From positions 62,001 through 126,000 of the forward strand of contig NZ_JABMJK010000008.1 of assembly GCF_013376005.1 (NCBI RefSeq): DNA of 64,000 nt. The letters are read 5' to 3'. This document shows positions 33,519 through 42,713 of this stretch, in pieces; positions within the stretch are counted from its first letter, which is position 1, and every line of letters starts with the position of its first letter. The translations under genes were made by a program, and so were the position numbers. Origin of the DNA: Duganella sp. SG902 (GTDB lineage: Bacteria > Pseudomonadota > Gammaproteobacteria > Burkholderiales > Burkholderiaceae_D). A model generated the notes under the pieces. The model searched no databases. It was not told the origin of the DNA and saw only the letters and a list, made by a program, of their open reading frames with translations.

Positions 33519-34163
33519 TCAGGTCTTGAACGGCGACAGCAGCCGGTGCGCCACCGCGTACTGCACCATCTCCGACAGCGAGTTCATGCCCATCTTCTGC
33601 ATGATGCGGGTCTTGTGTGTGCTGACGGTCTTCACGCTCAGGTGTAGGCTGTTGGCGATCTCGGTGATGGAGCGCCCCGCCACCAGCAGCGAGAACACCT
33701 CGAACTCGCGGTCCGACAGCTGTTTGTGCAGCAGCGACTCGTGCGGCATCATGATGTTGAGCGCCAGCTGCTCGGCCACCTCGGTGCTGATATAGGGACG
33801 GCCGGAGGCGACCTTGCGGATCGCCCCCACCAGCTGGGTGCCGGCGCTTTCCTTGGTGAGGTAGCCCTGCGCGCCGGCGCGGATGGCGCGCACCGCGTAT
33901 TGCTCCTCCTCGTGCATGGTGAGGATCAGGATGGCCAGCTTGGGCGCCTCGGCCTTGATCTGGCGGATCAGGTCGACCCCGCTGCGGCCGGGCATGGACA
34001 AGTCCAGCAGCAGCAGGTCGAAGCCGCCCTGGCGCACGTGGCCCAGCACCTCGAAACCGTCGATGGCCTCGCCCACGATGTCGATGTCCGGCGCGCCGTC
34101 GAGGATGCGCTTGAGGCCCTCGCGCATGATGGTGTGGTCATCCGCAATGACGATACGAATCAT
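33519..34163 (-). CDS. NarL/FixJ-family response regulator
   Basis: This 214-residue regulator has a receiver domain, phospho-acceptor Asp54 (LLLLDLSMPG), with the acidic pair at residues 8-9 and a conserved Lys in GYLTKESAG. A C-terminal LuxR helix-turn-helix follows: LSDREFEVFSLLVAGRSITEIANSLHLSVKTVSTHKTRIM (in part). No kinase gene is adjacent, so it is an orphan in this window. It sits between the universal stress gene and the FNR-type gene on one strand. Its own DNA site is unknown; the TCCTAC motif next to it is a candidate. Confidence 0.92.
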   Translation of the reverse strand: MIRIVIADDHTIMREGLKRILDGAPDIDIVGEAIDGFEVLGHVRQGGFDLLLLDLSMPGRSGVDLIRQIKAEAPKLAILILTMHEEEQYAVRAIRAGAQGYLTKESAGTQLVGAIRKVASGRPYISTEVAEQLALNIMMPHESLLHKQLSDREFEVFSLLVAGRSITEIANSLHLSVKTVSTHKTRIMQKMGMNSLSEMVQYAVAHRLLSPFKT

Positions 34164-34250
34164 AAGGATCGCTTAAAAGTGATTGATGGTAATTGTTGTT
34201 GCGATTGAATTAACCTTATGATCTTACTACAAAAGCCCGGCGCGCGCCGT

Positions 34251-34718
34251 CTATTTGCCACCGGGTTCCTTGATCAGGCGGTGCACCAGCACCGGGATTT
34301 TGGAATGCTGCAACACCTTGTTGGTTACACTGCCCAGCAGCAACTGGCCCCAGCCGCTGCGCCCGTGCGAACCCATGAAGATCAGGTCGCAGCCATGCTG
34401 TTGCGCCACGTCGACGATCTTCAGCGCCGCGCTTTCGTGGAAGGCGGTGATGGCCTCGCAGCGCACGCCGCGCCTGGCGCAGGAGTCGGCCACGTCCTGG
34501 GTGTGCTCCCGGCCGGCGCGCTGCATGGCGGCGCGGTATTCCTCTTCGCTGGGGTAGCTGGGCGGGATGATTTCGACGTAGATCGGGTACTGGTATTCGG
34601 GCGCGACGAACAGCACCAGCACCTCGGCCCCGAGCTGCTCGGCGAACTGCACGCCGGCGCACGCGGTCTTGCTGGAGACGGCCGAGCCGTCGGTGGTGAT
34701 CAGGATTTTGCGGTACAT
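34251..34718 (-). CDS. Universal stress protein (UspA family)
   Basis: This 155-residue single-domain Usp starts MYRKILITTDGS. The ATG at 34718 is chosen because AAGGGAGG precedes it; an upstream frame to 34739 would include that site. The ATP-binding motif G-x2-G-x9-G-[ST] is present as GSHGRSGWGQLLLGSVTN, so the protein is probably an ATP-binding Usp. A perfect FNR box at 34794-34807 lies about 82 bases before the ATG. Expression under low oxygen or a related signal is expected. Confidence 0.9.
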   Translation of the reverse strand: MYRKILITTDGSAVSSKTACAGVQFAEQLGAEVLVLFVAPEYQYPIYVEIIPPSYPSEEEYRAAMQRAGREHTQDVADSCARRGVRCEAITAFHESAALKIVDVAQQHGCDLIFMGSHGRSGWGQLLLGSVTNKVLQHSKIPVLVHRLIKEPGGK

Positions 34719-34793
34719 GATGGACCTCCCTTTCTGCATCAGCTCACAGCTTCATTGTAGTCGCGATTTACATTATTGATACTATGGAAAGAC

Positions 34794-34807
34794 TTGATAT
34801 TTATCAA
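34794..34807. promoter_or_regulatory. FNR/ANR-type binding site
   Basis: TTGATATTTATCAA is an exact match to TTGAT-N4-ATCAA. It lies between usp (minus) and cheZ (plus). On the minus strand an AT-rich stretch about 20-28 bases further (CAATAATGTAAAT) could be the -10 element of a class II activated promoter. The nearby FNR-type regulator has a matching recognition helix. Confidence 0.85.
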
Positions 34808-34987
34808 ATAAAAGCGCTTTGTCCCGTGCGGAACGGTGTGGGCTTTTATGCTTTTCACAGCTTTTTTTTGCACTAAAGCACTAGTTTTGTGTCACGCGGC
34901 TTACTCCGTTGTTCTATCCGATGTTAGTATCTCCAAATACAGCTAGTTTAGGGCAGCAAATTTACCAAATATGGAGAAGCAGGGATT

Positions 34988-35818
34988 ATGACTAACGCCG
35001 CTGACGATTTCGACGCATTATTTGAAGAGGTGTCTGCTCAGAGTAAAAATGCAGCGCCCGCTCCAGCGCCTGCGCCCGCACCGGCTGCCGCCGCGGAAGA
35101 TGACCTGGAAAGCCTGTTCGAAGAAGTCGCCGCCGCCCGCCCGCCCGATGTGGTGGCCACCGCCGAGCCGGCCGCCGCGCCCGCCGCCGCCGCGGCGGCC
35201 GATGGCGACAACGCCGACGGCAAGGATGTGATGTTCGAGCGCCTGGGCGGCATCGTGCGCCTGCTGCACGACTCGCTGCGCGAGCTCGGCTACGACAAGG
35301 CGCTGACCGAGGCCGCCACCCAGATCAGCGACGCCCAGGACCGCCTCGAATACGTCGCCTCGCTCACCGAGCAGGCCGCCAACAAGGTGCTCAACACGCT
35401 GGACGAGGGCATGCCGGAACAGGACGTGCTGTCCAAGCAATCCAAGGACATGGAAAACCGCTGGGCCGACCTGTTCGCCGGCAAGCTGAGCCTGGAGCAG
35501 TTCAAGCAGCTGGCCGGCGACTCGCAGAAATTCGCCGTGGCCGTGTCGGCCGCCACCGAGGCCGAGAAGGCGCGCCTGCTGGACATCATGATGGCGCAGG
35601 ACTTCCAGGACATCACCGGCCAGCTGATCAAGAAGGTGGTGCACATCACCAAGACCGTCGAGCAGGAACTGGCGCAGCTGTTGAAAGACAACGCGCCGCC
35701 TAGCGTGAAGGAAAAAATCGCACAGAAAGAAGTGTCCCTGATGTCTGGTCCATCGGCGCCGACCGTGGCCCTGAGCCAGGATAGTGTTGACGACCTGCTT
35801 GCCGATCTGGGGTTCTAA
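34988..35818 (+). CDS. cheZ: CheY-phosphatase CheZ
   Basis: This 276-residue CheZ has a long Ala/Pro-rich N-terminal insertion (about 20-75). The helical core carries the catalytic segment MAQDFQDITGQ, with Asp208 and Gln212 matching Asp143 and Gln147 of E. coli CheZ. The C-terminus DSVDDLLADLGF is the CheY-binding peptide. It dephosphorylates CheY-P to end the motor signal. The stop overlaps the cheA start (TAATG), so the two are coupled. cheY is not visible in the window. The extension before the core is low complexity and probably flexible. Confidence 0.94.
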   Translation: MTNAADDFDALFEEVSAQSKNAAPAPAPAPAPAAAAEDDLESLFEEVAAARPPDVVATAEPAAAPAAAAAADGDNADGKDVMFERLGGIVRLLHDSLRELGYDKALTEAATQISDAQDRLEYVASLTEQAANKVLNTLDEGMPEQDVLSKQSKDMENRWADLFAGKLSLEQFKQLAGDSQKFAVAVSAATEAEKARLLDIMMAQDFQDITGQLIKKVVHITKTVEQELAQLLKDNAPPSVKEKIAQKEVSLMSGPSAPTVALSQDSVDDLLADLGF

Positions 35819-37731
35819 TGGACGATATGCTGAGAGATTTCGTCGTCGAGGCGATGGATCTGGCGGTCAACGTCGAGGAGCACTTGCTGCGCCTTGAACG
35901 TGACCCCGACAACAAGGAAACGCTGAACGCGGTGTTTCGCTCCTTCCACACCATCAAGGGCGGCGCCGGCTTCATGGGCCTGCCGGCGCTGGTGACCGCC
36001 TGCCACCTGACCGAAAACCTGTTCGACGCCCTGCGCACCGGCGCCGCGCCGGTGACGCCGCTGTCGATCGAGGCGGCGCTGCAGGCCTCGGGCTTCGTGG
36101 CCGACCAGCTGGCGGAGCTGAACGACGGCGCCGAGCCGAGCAGCCTGCCGGCCCTGCCGAGCGACCTGGAATCGCTGCTGAACGACGCCATCGCCGGCAA
36201 GACCGACGCCGCCCCGGCCAAGGCCGCCGCGCCGGCCCCGGCTCCCGCTCCCGCGCCCGCCGTGGCGCCAGCGGCGGTGGCCGCCGCGCCCGCCGCCGCC
36301 CCGTCGGCAGACGGCCTGGACTGGGAAGGCATGTACGAGGCGGTGATGCCGCCCGGCAGCTACACCCGTTCGGCCGCGCCGCCGGCCGCCGCAGCCGTCG
36401 CGCCGGCCGTGGCCGCCCCGGCGCCGGCCGCCCCGTCCAAGCCGGACGCGGCCGAAATCGCCGCCGTGGCCGCCGAGGTCAAGGCCGCCCCCGGCGCGCG
36501 CCGCGAAGCCGCCGAGAAGAAGGACGAGCGTCCGCAAAGCGCGCCGGCCAAGGAGGAATCGATCCGCATCGACGCCGTCAAGCTGGACGCGTTGCTGGAG
36601 GTGGCCGGCGAGTCGGTGCAGGCCGCCAACCAGGCCGCCGTGCTGCTGGAACGCCTGATGCAGTTCAAGTTCGAGGGCCAGGCGCAGACGCTGATGTCGA
36701 CCCTGGCCGAGACGCTGGAACGCGCCTCGCGCTATTCGACCGAGCTGCAGCGCGCCACCCTGGCCACCCGCATGCAGCCGGTCGGCCGCCTGTTCCAGAA
36801 GTTCCCGCGCCTGGTGCGCGAGCTGGCCAAGGACCTGGGCAAGGAAGTCGACCTCAACATCGAGGGCGCGGAGACCGAGGTCGACCGCGTGGTGGTGGAT
36901 TCGCTGTACGATCCGCTGGTGCACATGCTGCGCAACGCGCTCGACCACGGCGTCGAAACGCCGGAGGAGCGCGCCGCCGCCGGCAAGCCGATCCGTTCCT
37001 ACATCCAGCTGAAAGCCTGGCAGGAAGCCAATAGCGTTATGATAGTGTTGCAGGACGACGGCAAGGGCATGGACCCGGTCAAGCTGCGCCAAAAGGCCCT
37101 GCAGAAGGGCCTGATCTCGGAATCGACGCCGCTGACCCCCGATGATTGCTATCAGCTGGTATTCTTACCGGGTTTCTCGACCAAGGAAGTGGCGTCCAGC
37201 GTGTCCGGCCGCGGCGTCGGCATGGACGTGGTGAAGACCGCCGTGGAGAAGAACCGCGGCGCCATCCACATCGAGTCCGAGCTGGGCAAGGGCACCAAGT
37301 TCTCGATCCGCCTGCCGATCGAGCTGTCGATCGTGCCGACCATGCTGGTCTCGACCTCGGGCGCGGCGCTGGCGCTGCCGATGGCCGTGGTGCAGCGCGT
37401 GGTCGAGCTGCCGGAAGTGTTCATGGAAGTGGGCGGCGCCCCGGTCCTCAAGGATCAGGGCCGTCCGCTGCCGGTGCGCTCGCTGGCCGACTCGCTGGGC
37501 TACGAGAGCTGCCGCGAGAAGGTTGGTATTGTTGTCTCCGCGCCACAGCCATACATCCTGGCGGTGGAGGCCGTGGACGGCACCGCCGACCTGGTGATTA
37601 AACCGATGACCGCGATTACTGTCGAGGGCATTACCGGCACGGCGCGCTCCGCCGAGGGCGAGCTGGTGCTAGTGGTGGGCCTATCGTTCCTAATGGACGG
37701 TTGTCGAGGAAGTGTACGCATGGCGGCCTAG
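35818..37731 (+). CDS. cheA: Chemotaxis histidine kinase CheA
   Basis: This 637-residue kinase has an HPt domain (about 1-105) with phosphorylated His44 in FHTIKGGAGFMG. A Pro/Ala-rich linker (120-240) follows, with no clear CheY-binding P2 domain. The dimerisation helices are at about 245-300. The ATPase domain has N-box HMLRNALDHG (Asn373), a G-box near GRGVGMDVV, and the C-terminal CheW-like domain is at about 495-635. It couples receptors such as the one at 891 to response regulators. Lack of P2 and pairing with cheZ rather than cheW or cheY are unusual; it may serve a secondary chemosensory system. A strong terminator follows. Confidence 0.92.
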   Translation: MDDMLRDFVVEAMDLAVNVEEHLLRLERDPDNKETLNAVFRSFHTIKGGAGFMGLPALVTACHLTENLFDALRTGAAPVTPLSIEAALQASGFVADQLAELNDGAEPSSLPALPSDLESLLNDAIAGKTDAAPAKAAAPAPAPAPAPAVAPAAVAAAPAAAPSADGLDWEGMYEAVMPPGSYTRSAAPPAAAAVAPAVAAPAPAAPSKPDAAEIAAVAAEVKAAPGARREAAEKKDERPQSAPAKEESIRIDAVKLDALLEVAGESVQAANQAAVLLERLMQFKFEGQAQTLMSTLAETLERASRYSTELQRATLATRMQPVGRLFQKFPRLVRELAKDLGKEVDLNIEGAETEVDRVVVDSLYDPLVHMLRNALDHGVETPEERAAAGKPIRSYIQLKAWQEANSVMIVLQDDGKGMDPVKLRQKALQKGLISESTPLTPDDCYQLVFLPGFSTKEVASSVSGRGVGMDVVKTAVEKNRGAIHIESELGKGTKFSIRLPIELSIVPTMLVSTSGAALALPMAVVQRVVELPEVFMEVGGAPVLKDQGRPLPVRSLADSLGYESCREKVGIVVSAPQPYILAVEAVDGTADLVIKPMTAITVEGITGTARSAEGELVLVVGLSFLMDGCRGSVRMAA

Positions 37732-37758
37732 TCAAACGACTGGGCCAGCAAAACCAAG

Positions 37759-37788
37759 AGCCTGCGTCCACACGCAGGCTTTTTTTTT
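37759..37788 (+). terminator. Intrinsic terminator after cheA
   Basis: AGCCTGCGT pairs with ACGCAGGCT around a four-base loop, followed by eight more T residues. It is 27 bases past the cheA stop and ends the cheZ-cheA unit. Confidence 0.93.
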
Positions 37789-37925
37789 AAGTTTTAGGGG
37801 TCATACCAAGTCGATCGGTATGCAGAAGGCGTCGGGCTCAAGAGGCTGGACAGCGGTGGCTGCTATTGCATTGCACAATATGGCATAATCAAGTTGGATA
37901 ATCGTAGCAGTACGCAAATGACATC

Positions 37926-39326
37926 ATGAAGACGCTTTACGACAAACTCTGGGAATCCCACGTGGTCCGCACCGAAGATGACGGCACCACCATCCTGTAC
38001 ATCGACCGCCACCTCGTGCACGAAGTGACCAGCCCGCAGGCCTTCGACGGCCTGCGCGCCGCCAACCGCCAGCCGTGGCGCCTGTCGGCCAACCTGGCGG
38101 TGGCCGACCACAACGTGCCGACCACCTCGCGCGCCGACGGTATCGCCGACCCGGTCTCGCGCCTGCAGGTGGAAACGCTGGACAAGAACGCCAAGTCCTA
38201 CGGCCTGACCTACTTCAACATGAACGACAAGCGCCAGGGCATCGTGCACGTGATCGGCCCCGAGCAGGGCGCCACCCTGCCGGGCATGACCGTGGTCTGC
38301 GGCGACTCGCACACCTCGACCCACGGCGCCTTCGGCGCGCTGGCGCACGGCATCGGCACCTCGGAAGTGGAGCACGTGCTGGCCACCCAGACCCTGCTGC
38401 AGAAGAAATCCAAGGCCATGCTGGTGGAAGTCAACGGCGAACTGCCGGCCGGCGTCACCGCCAAGGACATCGTGCTGGCCATCATCGGCAAGATCGGCAC
38501 CGCCGGCGGCACCGGCTACTGTATGGAGTTCGGCGGCTCGGCCATCCGCGCGCTGTCGATGGAGGGCCGCATGACGGTCTGCAACATGGCGATCGAGGCG
38601 GGCGCGCGCGCCGGCATCATCGGCGTCGACGACACCACCATCAACTACGTCAAGGGCCGTCCATTCTCGCCGGCCGGCCCGCAGTGGGATCAGGCGGTGG
38701 CCTACTGGCGCACCCTGCACACCGATCCGGGCGCCAAGTTCGACCTGGTGGTGACCCTGAACGCCGCCGAGATCAAGCCGCAGGTCACCTGGGGCACCTC
38801 GCCCGAGATGGTGCTGCCGGTCGACGGCCGCGTGCCGGACCCGGACCACGAGAAGGACAGCGTCAAGCGCAACGCCATCGAGAAGGCGCTGGTCTACATG
38901 GACCTGAAGCCGAACACCGCCATCGAGGACATCCGCATCGACAAGGTGTTCATCGGTTCCTGCACCAACTCGCGCATCGAGGACTTGCGCGCGGCCGCCG
39001 CCGTGGTGCGCGGCAAGCAGCGCGCCTCCAACGTCAAGCTGGCGCTGGTGGTGCCGGGCTCGGGCCTGGTGAAGGAGCAGGCCGAGCGCGAAGGCCTGGA
39101 CCAGATCTTCAAGGCCGCCGGCTTCGAATGGCGCGAGCCGGGCTGCTCGATGTGCCTGGCGATGAACGCCGACCGCCTGGAACCGGGCGAACGCTGCGCG
39201 TCGACCTCCAACCGCAACTTCGAAGGCCGCCAGGGCCAGGGCGGGCGCACCCATCTGGTGTCGCCGGCGATGGCCGCGGCGGCCGGTATCGCCGGCCACT
39301 TTGTCGACGTGCGCGCACTGCACTGA
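37926..39326 (+). CDS. leuC: 3-isopropylmalate dehydratase large subunit
   Basis: This 466-residue aconitase-family subunit of leucine synthesis isomerises 2- to 3-isopropylmalate with LeuD. The three 4Fe-4S ligands are Cys346 (IGSCTNSR), Cys407 and Cys410 ([10 protein letters not shown]), in the standard positions. [30 protein letters not shown] (in part) is the other family block. It starts the leuC-leuD-leuB run, although leuA is not here. A tiny lipoprotein gene separates it from leuD. The leader (37789-37925) shows no clear ribosome site or attenuator that I could identify. Confidence 0.97.
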   Translation: MKTLYDKLWESHVVRTEDDGTTILYIDRHLVHEVTSPQAFDGLRAANRQPWRLSANLAVADHNVPTTSRADGIADPVSRLQVETLDKNAKSYGLTYFNMNDKRQGIVHVIGPEQGATLPGMTVVCGDSHTSTHGAFGALAHGIGTSEVEHVLATQTLLQKKSKAMLVEVNGELPAGVTAKDIVLAIIGKIGTAGGTGYCMEFGGSAIRALSMEGRMTVCNMAIEAGARAGIIGVDDTTINYVKGRPFSPAGPQWDQAVAYWRTLHTDPGAKFDLVVTLNAAEIKPQVTWGTSPEMVLPVDGRVPDPDHEKDSVKRNAIEKALVYMDLKPNTAIEDIRIDKVFIGSCTNSRIEDLRAAAAVVRGKQRASNVKLALVVPGSGLVKEQAEREGLDQIFKAAGFEWREPGCSMCLAMNADRLEPGERCASTSNRNFEGRQGQGGRTHLVSPAMAAAAGIAGHFVDVRALH

Positions 39327-39377
39327 TTTATACAACGAGCGGCTGAGGCGCCGCACCCAACTAGGATAGGAACCATC

Positions 39378-39503
39378 ATGAAAAAGATCATCGCTCTGAC
39401 CATTATCGCTACCTTCGCACTGACCGGCTGCAACACCGTGGCCGGCATCGGCAAGGACGTGCAAAAAGCGGGGCAGGCGGTCCAGGGCGCCTCAGGCCAT
39501 TAA
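39378..39503 (+). CDS. Entericidin-like small lipoprotein
   Basis: This is a 41-residue lipoprotein: [18 protein letters not shown] is a lipobox signal peptide (Cys18 lipidated), and [23 protein letters not shown] matches the entericidin A/B pattern (TVAGIGKDV, GxAV). AGGA lies just upstream of the ATG. Entericidins are envelope proteins linked to stationary-phase lysis and toxin-antidote pairs; here there is one copy, so no pair is evident. It lies between leuC and leuD, and this insertion of an envelope gene in a leucine operon is also common in related genomes. Confidence 0.85.
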   Translation: MKKIIALTIIATFALTGCNTVAGIGKDVQKAGQAVQGASGH

Positions 39504-39524
39504 AAACCGACGGCCTCGCCGCCG

Positions 39525-39554
39525 CCGTCATCCCGGCGAACGCCGGGATGACGG
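39525..39554. repeat. Short palindromic repeat (single unit)
   Basis: CCGTCATCCCGGCG-AA-CGCCGGGATGACGG is a perfect 14-base inverted repeat. It resembles half of the two-hairpin GTCGTYCCGG...GGAATGACG elements at 41325, 48245, 50161 and 54658. It sits 21 bases after the entericidin stop and 35 bases before leuD. Confidence 0.85.
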
Positions 39555-39589
39555 ACGCAGGGGCGCTGGCCGTCCACAGCATAACGATC

Positions 39590-40237
39590 ATGGAAAAATT
39601 TACGATTTATGAAGGGCTGGTCGCGCCGCTGGATCGCGCCAATGTCGACACCGACGCCATCATCCCGAAGCAGTTCCTGAAGTCCATCCACCGCACCGGC
39701 TTCGGCCCGAATCTGTTCGACGAGTGGCGCTACCTCGACCACGGCGAACCCGGCATGGACAACAGCAAGCGTCCGCTCAACCCGGACTTCGTGCTGAACG
39801 AGCCGCGCTACCAGGGCGCCTCCATCCTGCTGACCCGCAAGAACTTCGGTTGCGGCTCCTCGCGCGAACACGCGCCGTGGGCGCTGGACCAGTACGGCTT
39901 CCGCGCCATCCTGGCGCCCTCGTTCGCCGACATCTTCTTCAACAACTGTTTCAAGAGCGGCTTGCTGCCCATCGTATTAACCGAAGCACAGATCGATCAT
40001 CTGTTCAATGAAGTCAAGGCCTTCCCCGGATACAAGCTGGTGGTGGATCTTGAGCAGCAGCGCATTTCCACCAGCAACGGCAGCGTCTCCTACCCATTCG
40101 AGATCGACGCCTTCCGCAAATACTGCCTGATGAACGGGCTCGACGATATCGGCCTGACGCTGCGCCACGCCGACGCTATCCGCGATTTCGAAGAGCGCCA
40201 TCTGGCAAACCAACCCTGGTTGGCTAACGTCATCTAA
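39590..40237 (+). CDS. leuD: 3-isopropylmalate dehydratase small subunit
   Basis: This 215-residue swivelling subunit forms the dehydratase with LeuC. Family blocks are [23 protein letters not shown] (in part), [17 protein letters not shown] and [20 protein letters not shown]. The start is the ATG at 39590 ([10 protein letters not shown]); an in-frame ATG at 39548 lies inside the repeat and would add 14 atypical residues. There is no strong ribosome site. It is followed 11 bases later by leuB. Confidence 0.96.
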   Translation: MEKFTIYEGLVAPLDRANVDTDAIIPKQFLKSIHRTGFGPNLFDEWRYLDHGEPGMDNSKRPLNPDFVLNEPRYQGASILLTRKNFGCGSSREHAPWALDQYGFRAILAPSFADIFFNNCFKSGLLPIVLTEAQIDHLFNEVKAFPGYKLVVDLEQQRISTSNGSVSYPFEIDAFRKYCLMNGLDDIGLTLRHADAIRDFEERHLANQPWLANVI

Positions 40238-40248
40238 AGATCGAAAAA

Positions 40249-41319
<1,071 letters not shown>

Positions 41320-41324
41320 TGCGC

Positions 41325-41407
41325 GTCGTCCCGGCGCAGGCCGGGACCCATAGAGCGTGCGCAGGGCCGCACACTCAGTATGGATTCCGGCCTTCGCCGG
41401 AATGACG
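41325..41407. repeat. Two-hairpin palindromic repeat after leuB
   Basis: A first hairpin of CCCGGCGCAGGCCGGG type and a second of ATTCCGGCCTTCGCCGGAAT type are joined by a variable linker. The element begins GTCGTCCCGG and ends GGAATGACG. It lies in the gap between leuB and asd. Confidence 0.88.
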
Positions 41408-41438
41408 TCGGGATAGATAACTTAAAAGGAAGAGCAAA

Positions 41439-42566
41439 ATGAAACTCGTAGGTCTGGTAGGTTGGCGCGGTATGGTGGGTTCGGTCCTGATGCAACGCAT
41501 GCAGGAAGAGGGCGATTTCGCCCACATCGAGCCGGTGTTCTTCACCACCTCTAACCCGGGCGGCCACGCCCCGGCGATGGCCAAGAACGAAACCAAGCTG
41601 AAAAGCGCCACCGACATCGACGAACTGAAAAAGTGCGAGATCATCATCTCGTGCCAGGGCGGCGACTACACCACCGAAGTGTTCCCGAAACTGCGCGCGG
41701 CCGGCTGGAACGGCTACTGGATCGATGCCGCATCGACCCTGCGCATGGAAAAAGACGCGGTCATCGTGCTGGACCCGGTCAACATGCACGTCATCAAGGA
41801 CGCGCTGGGCAAGGGCGTGAAGAACTTCATCGGCGGCAACTGCACCGTGTCGTGCATGCTGATCGGCCTGGGCGGCCTGTTCCAGCACGGCCTGGTCGAC
41901 TGGATGACCTCCATGACCTACCAGGCGGCCTCGGGCGGCGGCGCGCAGCACATGCGCGAACTGCTGACCCAGTTCGGCACCATCAACGGCGCCGTCAAGC
42001 CGCTGCTGGATGACCCGGCCTCGGCCATCCTGGAAATCGACCGCCAGGTGCTGGCCACCCAGCACGGCCTGAGCGCTGAAGAAACCAAGCAGTTCGGCGT
42101 GCCGCTGGCCGGCAACCTGATCCCTTGGATCGACAAGGACCTGGGCAACGGCCAGTCGAAGGAAGAGTGGAAGGGCAGCGCCGAGACCAACAAGATCCTG
42201 GGCCTGGGCCCGGACTTCGGTTCCAAGGCGATCCCGGTGGACGGCCTGTGCGTGCGTATCGGCGCCATGCGTTGCCACTCGCAGGCGCTGACCATCAAGC
42301 TGAACAAGGACGTGCCGCTGGACGAGATCACCGACATCATCGCCTCGGCCAACCAGTGGGCCAAGGTGGTGCCGAACACCCGTGAAGCGTCGATGAAGGA
42401 CCTGTCGCCAGCGGCCGTGACCGGCAGCCTGACCATTCCGGTCGGCCGTCTGCGCAAGATGAGCATGGGTCCGGACTACCTGTCGGCCTTCACCGTCGGC
42501 GACCAACTGCTGTGGGGCGCGGCCGAACCACTGCGCCGCATGCTGCGTATTGTGCTGGATCAGTAA
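41439..42566 (+). CDS. asd: Aspartate-semialdehyde dehydrogenase
   Basis: This 375-residue enzyme makes aspartate semialdehyde for lysine, threonine and methionine synthesis. The N-terminus [18 protein letters not shown] is the NADP-binding motif. The nucleophile is Cys135 in GGNCTVSCM, the same number as in E. coli Asd. [15 protein letters not shown] and the late PVGRLRKM are further family marks. The length is normal. AAGGAAGAG precedes the ATG. A strong terminator lies right after it, so fimV is separately transcribed. Confidence 0.97.
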   Translation: MKLVGLVGWRGMVGSVLMQRMQEEGDFAHIEPVFFTTSNPGGHAPAMAKNETKLKSATDIDELKKCEIIISCQGGDYTTEVFPKLRAAGWNGYWIDAASTLRMEKDAVIVLDPVNMHVIKDALGKGVKNFIGGNCTVSCMLIGLGGLFQHGLVDWMTSMTYQAASGGGAQHMRELLTQFGTINGAVKPLLDDPASAILEIDRQVLATQHGLSAEETKQFGVPLAGNLIPWIDKDLGNGQSKEEWKGSAETNKILGLGPDFGSKAIPVDGLCVRIGAMRCHSQALTIKLNKDVPLDEITDIIASANQWAKVVPNTREASMKDLSPAAVTGSLTIPVGRLRKMSMGPDYLSAFTVGDQLLWGAAEPLRRMLRIVLDQ

Positions 42567-42588
42567 ACCGCGTTAAACCCGGCAAGAG

Positions 42589-42631
42589 AAGGGCTTTTCC
42601 CTATGTGTTTTCATAGGGGAAAGCCCTTTTG
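42589..42631 (+). terminator. Intrinsic terminator after asd
   Basis: AAGGGCTTTTCCCTATG pairs with CATAGGGGAAAGCCCTT, including one bulge or G-T pair near the middle, around a TGTTTT loop, followed by TTTG. It starts 23 bases after the asd stop. Confidence 0.85.
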
Positions 42632-42713
42632 TTGGTTTACAGTGGTGCAAAGCTTGCATGCTCCTGAGCATGATGTTATGTTTTCCCTCTGACAATCATA
42701 AAAACGCCCCACT

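Noticed and set aside
35130..36500. Ala/Pro-rich stretches in CheZ, CheA and FimV as DNA repeats.
   Set aside because: They are low-complexity linkers with irregular codon use, not true nucleotide repeats.
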